From Hymenobacter profundi (lineage in GTDB: Bacteria; Bacteroidota; Bacteroidia; Cytophagales; Hymenobacteraceae), in the NCBI RefSeq assembly GCF_019334315.1, contig NZ_JAHWGL010000013.1:1-64000 (forward strand): 64,000 nucleotides of DNA, in the 5' to 3' direction. The position numbers and the translations under genes were made by a program. The notes beneath the pieces were generated by a model. That model was not told the DNA's origin. It saw only the letters and a program-made list of their open reading frames with translations, and made no database searches. Shown piece after piece: positions 27,115-34,698 of this stretch (positions are counted from its first letter, which is position 1; each line of letters starts with the position of its first letter).

Positions 27115-27666
27115 CTAACGTACGGCTAAGCCTTCGGGCTTACGCTGCATAGTCGTATTCAACTCCTGTAAAAAGGCTTGTAGCTTCGAGTCGATTTTGG
27201 CCAGTTGCTTGCGCTGACTGGCCGTAGGCTGTCCTCGCAGCAGGGTTTCGGCCGGAATATGGATTGGTCCGGCGCTGTGCTTGCCGGCGCGGGCAAAGTG
27301 CGGCTGACTATACACTACGTCCTCTAACTTGTAGCGGTACCCATCGTTTTGGGTTTGCAGGGAAAGCTGGAACGAATACATTTCCTGGCCGTCGCGGAGC
27401 ATTACGTGGGTTCTGATGAAACCCGCTTCTGCGCTGTTGGTGCGTGTTGTCAGATTATAGGAGCGGTTGGCTTGTAGTAGCCAATCCTGCGCCCGCGAGT
27501 ACAAATGCTCTTGGGGCGTATTGGCTACCGGTACCGTGCCTTTGTATAGCACTTGCTGCGTAGCTGGGTCTACGTGTAGTGCGGGTGTGCTCGTGTAAGC
27601 GTCTTGTTGCTGGGCCATTGCTGTACTACCTAGTAGCATTAGCAAGGCAAAAGATATGCGTTTCAT
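27115..27666 (-). CDS. DUF4468-like periplasmic protein
   Basis: 183 residues with an N-terminal signal peptide (MKRISFALLMLLGSTAMAQ). The central part resembles the protein at 11460-12014: a helix with YSRAQDWLLQ, a polar strand region, then SFQLSLQTQNDGYRYKLE, matching FEFVFRATDNGYDYNVG. This supports the same DUF4468-type fold. The C-terminus is helical and basic. The function is unknown. It is transcribed alone, convergent with amt. Confidence 0.7.
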   Translation of the reverse strand: MKRISFALLMLLGSTAMAQQQDAYTSTPALHVDPATQQVLYKGTVPVANTPQEHLYSRAQDWLLQANRSYNLTTRTNSAEAGFIRTHVMLRDGQEMYSFQLSLQTQNDGYRYKLEDVVYSQPHFARAGKHSAGPIHIPAETLLRGQPTASQRKQLAKIDSKLQAFLQELNTTMQRKPEGLAVR

Positions 27667-27770
27667 GGGCGGGGGCGGGGTGGAATAAAGCGTGAAGTAA
27701 ATACCTTTATACGAAATACTTACCCCGAAAGGTGTGGAAATTACCAGAAGGTAAGGTGCTGCTACGCGAA

Positions 27771-27809
27771 AGCCAGTTGGCCTTCTTCGGGAAAGAAAAC
27801 CAACTGGCT
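27771..27809 (-). terminator. Hairpin downstream of the PorT-like gene
   Basis: Perfect 10-bp arms AGCCAGTTGG and CCAACTGGCT with a 19-nt loop, about 50 nt after the stop of the 27858 gene on the minus strand, followed by TTT in that direction. A modest terminator candidate. Confidence 0.5.
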
Positions 27810-27857
27810 CACAGATAATACGCTACACATGTGTCAGCTGGAAGCCGCTACACGCTA

Positions 27858-28619
27858 CTAAAAGGAGTAGTTCAAAGACGCTTTGATGACTCGGTTCTGC
27901 GCCTGGAAACTGTTGTTTTTGTCCAGCGATGAGAGGCCGTAATCGTAGCCGGCGCTCAGGCCAAAACCGCTGTCGAACTGGTAGCCAAGGCCACCCACCG
28001 CGGCAAAATCAACCGACCGAAACTGGTTTTTGGTATCGAAATCCTGTCGGAAGGCCGTGAAACCCAGCGCTCCGGCAGCTACGCGCACCTTACTGCTGAC
28101 CAGGAACGACGCTTGCGGACCAGCGTAGAGGTAGAGGCCCCGTGTGAGGTAGGCTTTGGCCAGCACCGGCACATCCACATAAGCAGTGCGGGCGGTAGCC
28201 GTCACGTTGGCGCTCAACACCTCAAAGCCGGGTACCGAGGCCGTGCCGCGCAGTTGGGTGCCCTTCTCAGAGTATAACACGCCAGGCTCGATGGCGAACC
28301 GCTCACCCAAGGGTAGGGTGGCATACAGGCCAGCGTGAAAACCCGTGCGGGTTTCGCGGGTCACGGCGCCGTTGGTGTAGTCTGCCAGCGACATCACGCT
28401 TTGCACGGCGTCGCCGTGCCAGTCGGCCACGTTCACCCCGGCCCGAATGCCGAGTTGGACGCCGTTGCTGGCAGCAGTTTGAGGAGCCGTATACACCGGG
28501 CGCCTACCCTGGGTAGAGTAGGTAGTAGGGCGGCGCACTTGCGCCTGAGCAGCAGAAAAAGAAACCGTTAGGAAAAGGCAAGCCGCGGCCAGGCGGCCGA
28601 AAAGACGCTTCGTTTGCAT
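27858..28619 (-). CDS. PorT-family outer-membrane beta-barrel protein
   Basis: 253 residues. The start at 28619 (MQTKRLFGRLAAACLFL) gives a signal peptide ending AAQAQ. The mature protein has the layout of the OMP_b-brl_2 barrel group: LGIRAGVNVADWHG, GFHAGLYATLPLGERFAIEPGVLYSEKG, YVDVPVLAKAY, LYLYAGPQASFLV, GYQFDSGFGLSAGYDYGLS and a terminal ASLNYSF. These are eight-stranded-type barrels of generally unknown function. The upstream extension to 28667 is rejected because it lacks a signal sequence. It sits next to a palindromic repeat. Confidence 0.85.
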   Translation of the reverse strand: MQTKRLFGRLAAACLFLTVSFSAAQAQVRRPTTYSTQGRRPVYTAPQTAASNGVQLGIRAGVNVADWHGDAVQSVMSLADYTNGAVTRETRTGFHAGLYATLPLGERFAIEPGVLYSEKGTQLRGTASVPGFEVLSANVTATARTAYVDVPVLAKAYLTRGLYLYAGPQASFLVSSKVRVAAGALGFTAFRQDFDTKNQFRSVDFAAVGGLGYQFDSGFGLSAGYDYGLSSLDKNNSFQAQNRVIKASLNYSF

Positions 28620-28733
28620 GATTGTAGGGAACGGGAGTAGAACCAAAAGCCGGGCCGCATGGTGCACACTAGCGACGGGCTGTTGCGGTACTATTCAAAA
28701 AAACCGTGCCAAAGTGCAATGCTGGCTTTGTTG

Positions 28734-28848
28734 CCTGAACACAGCAAAGGGCCCTCTTACAGGAGAACGAGTCGTTGATATGATAGTCGCTCTCTCGTAA
28801 AAGGGCCCTTCGGCACTGGCTTAATGTGCCACATGCTCAGGATAACAG
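28734..28848. repeat. Palindromic intergenic repeat (copy 3, diverged)
   Basis: Arms AAGGGCCCTCTTAC and GTAAAAGGGCCCTT form the core stem. The outer parts CCTGAACACAGCAAAGG and GCTCAGGATAACAG are decayed versions of the family arm. The loop contains AGAACGAGTCGTTGATATG, the shared core. Confidence 0.8.
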
Positions 28849-28853
28849 AAAAG

Positions 28854-29717
28854 TCAGATAACCCGCTTTCTTACGGCCTTCTTCGTCTTCTGGGGAGTAG
28901 CGGCGGGCTTAGCAGGAGTAGCAGTCTCTTTGCCCTGAAGGCGCTGCTCAATGGTTTGAAGCAGGAAGTTGGCGTCGGACTTGTGCTGCTCATCGGGGAA
29001 GAACTCCACGGCCAGTTGAGCCTGCTCTTTGGCTTTCTCGAACTGCTTCAGCTCCAGATACACAAAGGCCAGGTTGAGATGGGCTTCGGGGTAGTTTTTG
29101 CGCAGTTCAATGGAGCGCAGAAACGGCGCCACGCTTTCCTGAAACATGCCCAGGCGCTGGTAGGAGTAGCCTTGCGCGTAGTAGGAACTGTAGTCGCCAT
29201 AGCCGTGCTCGTGGGCTACGTCGTAGTACTTAATAATCAGCGGAAACAGGTCGTCTTCCTCCTTGTTGGTTTCGGCGCAGTTGCACTGCTGTACGGCAAA
29301 ATAGTAGTCGCCCAGGCCGCGGTCCAGCTTGTAGTCGTTGGGGTAGCGGGTCTTTAAAACCCGCAGCGCCCGGCCCAGCGGAAACGTGGTCATGGTATAG
29401 GTGCTATCCGGACTGCGGAAGTTCTCCAGGTTGTCCGTCAGCTGCACATCCTTGAAGGCAAACCGCCGGTACTGCGAGTGACCCACGTTGTAGCGCAAGG
29501 CAATATCCTCTTTTTGCAGTACCACAGCCGGGCGCTCGTTGCGCGGGTCGTACTTCTGTAGCACCTGGAAGGCCGAGGCGTACTTCCGTTCGCCTACCAG
29601 CGCATCGGCTTTTTGGAGGATGGCAATGTTGGTTTGGCCCTGCGCCGTAGCCGCCAGGAAGAAGCCGCCAGCTAGTAAAAAGGCAGCGGTGATGCGTGAA
29701 GAGCCCAAAAAAATCAT
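28854..29717 (-). CDS. TPR-repeat secreted protein
   Basis: 287 residues. The start at 29717 gives MIFLGSSRITAAFLLAGGFF with a signal peptide ending ATAQGQ. Tetratricopeptide-like helical pairs fill the protein; the clearest are YYAQGYSYQRLGMFQESVAP and AHLNLAFVYLELKQFEKAKE. The tail is Lys/Ala/Pro-rich and basic (TPQKTKKAVRKRVI). It is probably a periplasmic scaffold; no enzymatic motif is present. The frame continues to 29819 but without a plausible start. It is divergent from the aromatic amino acid operon, and its promoter lies in the same spacer as the leader region. Confidence 0.8.
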   Translation of the reverse strand: MIFLGSSRITAAFLLAGGFFLAATAQGQTNIAILQKADALVGERKYASAFQVLQKYDPRNERPAVVLQKEDIALRYNVGHSQYRRFAFKDVQLTDNLENFRSPDSTYTMTTFPLGRALRVLKTRYPNDYKLDRGLGDYYFAVQQCNCAETNKEEDDLFPLIIKYYDVAHEHGYGDYSSYYAQGYSYQRLGMFQESVAPFLRSIELRKNYPEAHLNLAFVYLELKQFEKAKEQAQLAVEFFPDEQHKSDANFLLQTIEQRLQGKETATPAKPAATPQKTKKAVRKRVI

Positions 29718-29825
29718 GATGTTTCCTGCGGAGTAAGAAAGTGCAAACAAGCGGTTTGTCGGCAAAATACGACGGTTTTGGCAGTAGGTGCAAGCACACC
29801 AACGTAACGGCCCGGCCAACGGATG

Positions 29826-29857
29826 TTTGGTTTTTAAAAAATGATTGCGCAGCTTTG
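29826..29857 (+). promoter_or_regulatory. Candidate promoter of the pheA leader/operon
   Basis: TTTG at 29826-29829 and CAGCTTTG at 29850-29857 with 20 nt between them match the Bacteroidota TTTG/TAnnTTTG promoter with one mismatch (C for T). Transcription would start near 29864, about 33 nt before the first leader peptide. Confidence 0.55.
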
Positions 29858-29896
29858 GCCGTTGCCTTCACCCAAATCAGTCAACGCAACGCCCAC

Positions 29897-29959
29897 ATGC
29901 TTCTTACTTCGGCCTCGGCTTTTTTTAGCTTTTACTTTACCTACTACGAGCAATCGTAG
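29897..29959 (+). CDS. Leader peptide 1, Phe/Tyr-rich
   Basis: A 20-codon ORF reading MLLTSASAFFSFYFTYYEQS. Seven of residues 9-17 are aromatic (four Phe, three Tyr). It ends 41 nt before an intrinsic terminator and lies upstream of the phenylalanine/tyrosine biosynthesis operon. This is the layout of a ribosome-stalling attenuation leader in which scarcity of charged tRNA-Phe or tRNA-Tyr would pause translation. The same frame is open further upstream, but those codons precede the likely transcription start. Confidence 0.75.
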   Translation: MLLTSASAFFSFYFTYYEQS

Positions 29960-30030
29960 CAGCGAGGCCGCTTTGTAGGAACACTACTCCTGAATCACGC
30001 AAAAGCCTCCCACTCCGGAAGGCTTTTTTT
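29944..30030 (+). promoter_or_regulatory. Attenuator 1: pause hairpin, antiterminator and terminator
   Basis: The pause hairpin CTACGA-GCAA-TCGTAG (29944-29959) covers the last Tyr codons and stop, with a GNRA-type loop. The candidate antiterminator pairs GAGGC (29964-29968) with GCCTC (30005-30009), extended by TTTG (29972-29975) with CAAA (30000-30003). The terminator is AAAAGCCT (30001-30008) with AGGCTTTT (30020-30027) plus a T-run to 30030. The antiterminator uses the left arm of the terminator, so the two are mutually exclusive. Confidence 0.7.
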
Positions 30031-30041
30031 GTTTGTAACCC

Positions 30042-30125
30042 ATGCCCGTTAACGTGCCCGCTTTCGCCTATTACTTTTTTTACTTCTTCTACCCGAAGAA
30101 GCGGGCCCGCGTTTGCACTTGCTAA
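30042..30125 (+). CDS. Leader peptide 2, Phe/Tyr-rich
   Basis: A 27-codon ORF beginning MPVNVPAFAYYFFYFFYP and ending RVCTC. Nine of the ten residues 8-17 are aromatic (five Phe, four Tyr). It starts 12 nt after terminator 1 and ends 18 nt before the stem of terminator 2. The composition is far outside what chance gives in a GC-rich genome and matches the products of the downstream operon. It is inferred to be the second sensor in a tandem attenuation system. Confidence 0.82.
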   Translation: MPVNVPAFAYYFFYFFYPKKRARVCTC

Positions 30126-30171
30126 CCAGCGAAAGCATAACGAAGGGCCCTGCCAAGGAGGCCCTTTTTTT
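30060..30171 (+). promoter_or_regulatory. Attenuator 2: alternative hairpins ending in a terminator
   Basis: The pause hairpin CTTCTTC/GAAGAAG (30083-30089, 30095-30101) covers the last aromatic codons. The candidate antiterminator pairs GGGCCC (30103-30108) with GGGCCC (30145-30150). An 8-bp long-range helix GCTTTCGC (30060-30067) with GCGAAAGC (30129-30136) brackets the leader. The terminator is AAGGGCC (30143-30149) with GGCCCTT (30160-30166) and T-run to 30171, ending 20 nt before the pheA start. Confidence 0.75.
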
Positions 30172-30191
30172 ACACCATTTCTCCTCGTCGT

Positions 30192-31070
30192 ATGCACCCA
30201 ACTATTGCCATTCAGGGATTTGAAGGAAGCTTCCACCAAGTAGCAGCCCGGCGGCATTTTGGCCCCGACCACGCCATTGCCCCCTGCGCTACCTTTGGGC
30301 AGGTAGTGCGCCACGTGGCCGGCGGCACCACCCACTTCGGGCTGATGGCAATTGAAAACTCCTTGGCAGGCAGTATTTTACCCAACTACTCCTTGTTGCA
30401 ACGCCACCCAGTGCACGTGATTGGTGAAGTATACCTACACATCCGGCAGCACCTGATGGCCCTACCCGGCCAGCGCCTCGACGACCTGCACGAGGTACAC
30501 TCGCACCCCATGGCCCTGCTCCAGTGCGCCGACTACCTGGGTAGCCACGGCCACTGGCGCCTGGTAGAAACCGAGGATACGGCCCTAAGCGCCCAGCGCA
30601 TTCGGGAGCACCAGCGGCCGGGCATTGCTGCCGTGGCGGGAAGCCTGGCCGCCGAGCTGTTTGATCTGGAAATCGTGGCCGCTGATATCCACGCCGAGCC
30701 AGCTAATTACACCCGCTTTCTGGTATTAGAGCACGGTGCTCCGGTGCTCGAAGAGGTGGCGCCCGACGTCAACAAAGCGTCCTTGTATTTCCATACCAGC
30801 CACGCCCAAGGTAGCCTAGTGCAGGTGCTGCTGCCCATTGCCAGGCTGGGCATCAACCTATCCAAGTTGCAGTCCTACCCCCGTACGGGGCGCACCTGGC
30901 AATACGGCTTCCATGTAGATGTGGAGTTTGACACGCCGGCGCAACTGCTGGCCCTGCTGCACGAGCTGCGCCCCGTAACGGAGCACCTGGAGGTGCTGGG
31001 CGCCTACCGCCGCGACGTGCTGGAGGCCGTGCCAGCCCACGTGGTGAGCCCGGGAAACGTGCTTCAATAA
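30192..31070 (+). CDS. pheA: Prephenate dehydratase
   Basis: 292 residues. Converts prephenate to phenylpyruvate. The catalytic domain opens with IAIQGFEGSFHQVAARRHFG and contains MAIENSLAGSILPNY and the TRF motif in NYTRFLVLEHG. A C-terminal ACT domain (about 200-275; SLVQVLLPIARLGINLSKLQ then SYPRTGRTWQYGF) should bind Phe for feedback inhibition. There is no chorismate mutase domain; that activity is fused to the DAHP synthase three genes downstream. It is the first structural gene after the tandem leader region and lies 9 nt before the aminotransferase gene. Confidence 0.95.
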   Translation: MHPTIAIQGFEGSFHQVAARRHFGPDHAIAPCATFGQVVRHVAGGTTHFGLMAIENSLAGSILPNYSLLQRHPVHVIGEVYLHIRQHLMALPGQRLDDLHEVHSHPMALLQCADYLGSHGHWRLVETEDTALSAQRIREHQRPGIAAVAGSLAAELFDLEIVAADIHAEPANYTRFLVLEHGAPVLEEVAPDVNKASLYFHTSHAQGSLVQVLLPIARLGINLSKLQSYPRTGRTWQYGFHVDVEFDTPAQLLALLHELRPVTEHLEVLGAYRRDVLEAVPAHVVSPGNVLQ

Positions 31071-31079
31071 TCCTTTGTC

Positions 31080-32258
31080 ATGAACGATCAGCAGATACAG
31101 ATTACCACCGCCTCGCGCCTGGCTCATACGCAGGAGTACTACTTCTCCCGCAAGTTGCAGGAGATTGATGCCCTCAACAAAGCCGGCAAGCAGATCATCA
31201 ACCTGGGCATCGGCAGCCCCGACATGCCGCCGCCACCCAGTGTGGTAGATGCCCTAACTGCCGATGCGGCCCTACCCAATGCCCACGGTTACCAGTCGTA
31301 CAAAGGCCTGCCAGCACTACGCGAGGCCATGAGTGCGTGGTATGCCCGCGCCTATGGCGTAACGCTGGACCCGAACAGCGAAATTCTACCCCTACTGGGC
31401 TCGAAGGAAGGCATCATGCACATCAGCATGGCGTTTCTGGAAGCCGGCGACGAAGTGCTGCTGCCCAACCCCGGCTACCCTACCTACCGCGCCGCCGCCG
31501 AGCTAACCGGCGCTACCCTGCGCGAGTACGACCTGACCGCCGACACCGGCTGGCTGCCCAACCTGGCGGCCCTGGCCGCCACTGACCTTAGTCGCGTGAA
31601 GCTGATGTGGGTGAACTACCCGCACATGCCTACCGGCACCCGCGCCAGCGCCGCCGAGCTGCAAGCACTGGTTGATTTTGCGCTGGCCTACAACATTTTG
31701 CTGGTGCACGACAACCCGTACAGCTTCATTCTTAATGACAACCCAACCAGCTTGCTATCTGTGCCCGGCGCCCGTGGGTGCGTGCTGGAATTGAACTCCC
31801 TGAGCAAATCGCACAACATGGCGGGCTGGCGGGTAGGCATGCTGGCCGGCCGCGCCGATTTGCTACAGGACGTGCTGCGCTTCAAAAGCAACATGGACTC
31901 GGGCATGTTTCGGCCGGTGCAGCAGGCCGCCGTGGTAGCGCTGGGCTTGGGCGAAGAATGGTTTGCCGAACTGAACGCCCACTACCGCGCCCGGCGCGAA
32001 CGGGTGTTTGCCTTGCTCGACCTGCTGGGCTGCACCTACAGCCACGACCAGGTAGGCCTGTTTGTGTGGGCTGCCGTGCCCGCCGCCTACCCCGATGGCT
32101 TTGCCGTGAGCGACCGGGTGCTCTACGACGCCAACGTGTTCATCACTCCCGGCGGCATCTTCGGCAGCAACGGCAACGGCTACATCCGCATTAGCCTGTG
32201 CCAGAAGGTAGAGGTGTTGGATGAGGCGATTCGGCGGGTAGAGGCAGCTCTGCGCTGA
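31080..32258 (+). CDS. Class I/II PLP aminotransferase, probably aromatic amino acid
   Basis: 392 residues, fold type I. The PLP Schiff-base lysine is Lys243 in LNSLSKSHNMAGWRVG. Other family marks are INLGIGSPDMPPP, YQSYKGLPALREAM, WVNYPHMPTGTRA and VHDNPYSFIL. The C-terminal substrate Arg lies in NGYIRISLC. Its place between pheA and tyrA suggests transamination of phenylpyruvate and hydroxyphenylpyruvate. Sequence alone also allows LL-diaminopimelate- or aspartate-type activity, so no symbol is given. Confidence 0.9.
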   Translation: MNDQQIQITTASRLAHTQEYYFSRKLQEIDALNKAGKQIINLGIGSPDMPPPPSVVDALTADAALPNAHGYQSYKGLPALREAMSAWYARAYGVTLDPNSEILPLLGSKEGIMHISMAFLEAGDEVLLPNPGYPTYRAAAELTGATLREYDLTADTGWLPNLAALAATDLSRVKLMWVNYPHMPTGTRASAAELQALVDFALAYNILLVHDNPYSFILNDNPTSLLSVPGARGCVLELNSLSKSHNMAGWRVGMLAGRADLLQDVLRFKSNMDSGMFRPVQQAAVVALGLGEEWFAELNAHYRARRERVFALLDLLGCTYSHDQVGLFVWAAVPAAYPDGFAVSDRVLYDANVFITPGGIFGSNGNGYIRISLCQKVEVLDEAIRRVEAALR

Positions 32259-32272
32259 CCCCACCCCCCAAC

Positions 32273-32401
32273 CCCCTCCCCTCCGGGAGAGGGGGAGCCA
32301 CAGCGTCAGTAAACAATGAGCGGTGGATGGCAAGCAATTGCTCATTGTTAATTACACACTACCCATTGCCTCTTGGCTTCCCCTCTCCCGGAGGGGAGGG
32401 G
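32273..32401. repeat. Palindromic element, CCCCTCCCC family
   Basis: 28-nt arms (32273-32300 and 32374-32401) match with one mismatch. A second inner pairing AACAATGAG/CTCATTGTT lies at 32312 and 32341. It sits between the aminotransferase gene and tyrA. It is distinct from the GTCATCCTGA family. Confidence 0.85.
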
Positions 32402-32423
32402 TGAAAACAACCAAAAATCAATT

Positions 32424-33266
32424 ATGATAGTCACGGTAGTAGGGGTAGGGCTAATTGGTGGGTCGCTGGTGCTGAGCATGAAGCAGCACGGCGTAGCCAC
32501 GCACGTCATTGGGGTAGACCACAACCCTACCCACCTGCGCGAAGCCGCCGCCCGTCACCTCATCGATGAGGGCAGCACCGACCTGCCCGCGGCCGTGCGC
32601 CGCGCCGACCTGATTATCCTGGCCGTGCCTATGGACGCGCTGCTTTCCGTGCTGCCTGCGGTGCTCGATCTGGCAGAAGATCAAGTGGTTATCGACGTGG
32701 GCTCTACCAAGAAAGCGCTGCTTGATGTGGTGCGCACGCACCCCAAACGTAGCCGTTTCGTGGCGGTACACCCCATGGCGGGCACCGAGTTTTCGGGGCC
32801 GGAGGCGGCGGTGCCGGAGCTGTTTCGCGACAAAACCCTGGTGCTCTGCGACGCCGAAGACAGCGCCGCCGACGCCGTGGCGCGGGTAGAGCAGGTAGCC
32901 GACGCCCTGGGTATGCGGCGCGTGTACCTGGGCGGCGCCGAGCACGACATGCACGTGGCCTACGTGTCGCACATCTCGCACATTACGTCGTTTGCGTTGG
33001 CTCTCACCGTGTTAGAGAAAGAACGCGACGAGCAGCGTATCTTTGAGCTGGCCAGTACGGGTTTTTCCTCCACGGTGCGTCTGGCCAAAAGCTCCTCGGC
33101 CATGTGGGTGCCCATCTTCCGCCAAAATCGTGAAAACGTGCTCGACGTGCTCGACGAACATTTGCGCCAGCTTCAACACATGCGCGACGTGCTGGCGCGG
33201 GAAGACTACCCGGCCTTCACCGACCTCATTCACCAAGCCAACCACATCAAACGCATTCTGAAATAA
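32424..33266 (+). CDS. tyrA: Prephenate dehydrogenase
   Basis: 280 residues. NAD(P)-dependent oxidative decarboxylation of prephenate to 4-hydroxyphenylpyruvate. The start at 32424 gives MIVTVVGVGLIGGSLVL, with the GxGxxG motif at the N-terminus as usual. Other signatures are IILAVPMDA, VVIDVGSTKKALLDV, VAVHPMAGTEFSGPEAA (conserved catalytic-region His) and YVSHISHITSFALAL. No ACT domain follows, so feedback control is not evident in the protein; the operon-level leader may supply Tyr control. Confidence 0.94.
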   Translation: MIVTVVGVGLIGGSLVLSMKQHGVATHVIGVDHNPTHLREAAARHLIDEGSTDLPAAVRRADLIILAVPMDALLSVLPAVLDLAEDQVVIDVGSTKKALLDVVRTHPKRSRFVAVHPMAGTEFSGPEAAVPELFRDKTLVLCDAEDSAADAVARVEQVADALGMRRVYLGGAEHDMHVAYVSHISHITSFALALTVLEKERDEQRIFELASTGFSSTVRLAKSSSAMWVPIFRQNRENVLDVLDEHLRQLQHMRDVLAREDYPAFTDLIHQANHIKRILK

Positions 33267-33274
33267 CACTTTCC

Positions 33275-33388
33275 TGTCATCCTGAGCCTGCGAAGGACCT
33301 TATCACGACAGAACAATACGGTTGATAGGAACTATCTGACGCATGATCGTTCAGCCGTAATAAGGTCCTTCGCTCCGCTCAGGATAAC
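33275..33388. repeat. Palindromic intergenic repeat (copy 4)
   Basis: Begins TGTCATCCTGAGCCTGCGAA and ends GCTCAGGATAACA. The arms are slightly decayed, and the loop (AGAACAATACGGTTGATAGG onward) has diverged from the shared core. Lies between tyrA and the DAHP synthase gene. Confidence 0.85.
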
Positions 33389-33409
33389 ACAATTTCTCCT
33401 ACCATACCT

Positions 33410-34504
33410 ATGAACACCTCTCTCGAAACCCAGACGCTGGGCGCGGCCGTAGCCGCCAAGAAACCACTGATTATCTCCGGGCCGTGCTCGGCTGAAACGG
33501 AGGAGCAACTGATTGCTACTTGCACGCAACTGGCCGCCACCGGCCAGGTAGACATGCTGCGCGCCGGCATCTGGAAGCCCCGCACCAAGCCCGGTTTGTT
33601 CGAAGGAATTGGTACCAAAGGTCTGCCTTGGCTGAAAAAAGCCCGCGAGTTGACCGGCCTACCTACTACCATTGAGGTAGCCACGGCTCGTCACGTAGAA
33701 GATGCTCTCACCTTCGATGTGGATGCCCTGTGGATTGGCGCTCGCACCACCGTAAACCCCTTCTCGGTGCAGGAAGTGGCCGACGCCCTGCGCGGCGTAG
33801 ACGTGCCCGTGTTCATCAAAAACCCCATCAACCCCGACCTGGAACTGTGGACGGGGGCCGTGGAGCGCATCGCAAAAGCCGGCGTGAAGCAGATTGGCCT
33901 GATTCACCGGGGCTTCGCGTCGTACGGTAACACGCAGTACCGCAACGCGCCCATGTGGCACTTGGCCATTGAGATGAAGCGCCGGATGCCGCACATGCAC
34001 ATGATCTGCGACCCGAGCCACATCTGCGGCAACCGCCACATGCTGGCCGAAGTGGCCCAAAAGTCCCTCGATCTGGACTACGACGGCCTGATTATCGAGT
34101 CGCACATCGACCCGGACAATGCCTGGAGTGATGCCAAGCAACAAGTGACGCCCGAACGCCTGGGCGAGCTGTTGGCAGGTCTGCACTGGCGCCGCGAAAC
34201 CACCGATAAGCAGGAGTTCCTGAGCGCTCTGGCCAAGCTGCGCGAGCAAATCAACCACATCGACGACGAGGTGTTGCAGCTGCTGGGCCAACGCATGCAG
34301 ATTGCCGAGCGCATTGGCGAGTACAAGCGCGACAACAACATCACCATCCTGCAAACGGCCCGCTGGAACGATATCCTGGACCGCGGCGTGCAGAAAGGTG
34401 CCAAGCTGGGCCTCACCGAAGATTTCATCCTGAAATACCTCGATGCCATTCACCTGGAGTCCATCAACCGCCAGAACAAGGTGATGAGCAAGAAGGCGGA
34501 GTAG
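33410..34504 (+). CDS. Bifunctional DAHP synthase / chorismate mutase
   Basis: 364 residues. The N-terminal domain (1-265) is a type I-beta DAHP synthase/KDPG-aldolase barrel: IISGPCSAETEEQL, RAGIWKPRTKPG, LWIGARTTVNPFSVQ, FIKNPINPDLELW, GLIHRGFASYG and ICDPSHICGNRH. The C-terminal 90 residues form an AroQ chorismate mutase: LAKLREQINHIDDEVLQLLG, RMQIAERIGEYKRDNNI, then ILDRG. It therefore covers the entry step of the shikimate pathway and the branch to prephenate, feeding both pheA and tyrA upstream. The mutase may act as the regulatory domain, as in similar fusions. Confidence 0.96.
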   Translation: MNTSLETQTLGAAVAAKKPLIISGPCSAETEEQLIATCTQLAATGQVDMLRAGIWKPRTKPGLFEGIGTKGLPWLKKARELTGLPTTIEVATARHVEDALTFDVDALWIGARTTVNPFSVQEVADALRGVDVPVFIKNPINPDLELWTGAVERIAKAGVKQIGLIHRGFASYGNTQYRNAPMWHLAIEMKRRMPHMHMICDPSHICGNRHMLAEVAQKSLDLDYDGLIIESHIDPDNAWSDAKQQVTPERLGELLAGLHWRRETTDKQEFLSALAKLREQINHIDDEVLQLLGQRMQIAERIGEYKRDNNITILQTARWNDILDRGVQKGAKLGLTEDFILKYLDAIHLESINRQNKVMSKKAE

Positions 34505-34526
34505 GGTAGGGGCTATTTAAGTTTGG

Positions 34527-34630
34527 CTGTCATCCTGAACGCAGTGAAGGACCTTATCACGTGAGAACGACGAGCGTAACAACGACTCGTTCTCACGTGA
34601 TAAGGTCCTTCACTGCGTTCAGGATGACAG
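34527..34630. repeat. Palindromic intergenic repeat (copy 5, near perfect)
   Basis: Arms starting CTGTCATCCTGAACGCAGTG match for over 40 bp without mismatch (34527-34570 against the right arm ending 34630). The loop contains CGAGCGTAACAACGACTCG. It closes the aromatic operon and lies 68 nt before the acyltransferase gene. Confidence 0.93.
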
Positions 34631-34698
34631 GAGAAAGCAGAATGACATCAGTATAAAAGAAACTTGCCCGTACGCGAAAATCCCCCGTATTTAGGCCC

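Noticed and set aside
28618-28800. 60-residue plus-strand ORF upstream of the PorT-like gene
   Set aside because: It reads through the spacer and half of repeat copy 3 and has no signal, domain or start context.
29741-29959. 72-residue plus-strand frame containing leader peptide 1 as its end
   Set aside because: The upstream codons lie before and across the likely promoter and show no coding character; only the last 20 codons are kept as the leader.
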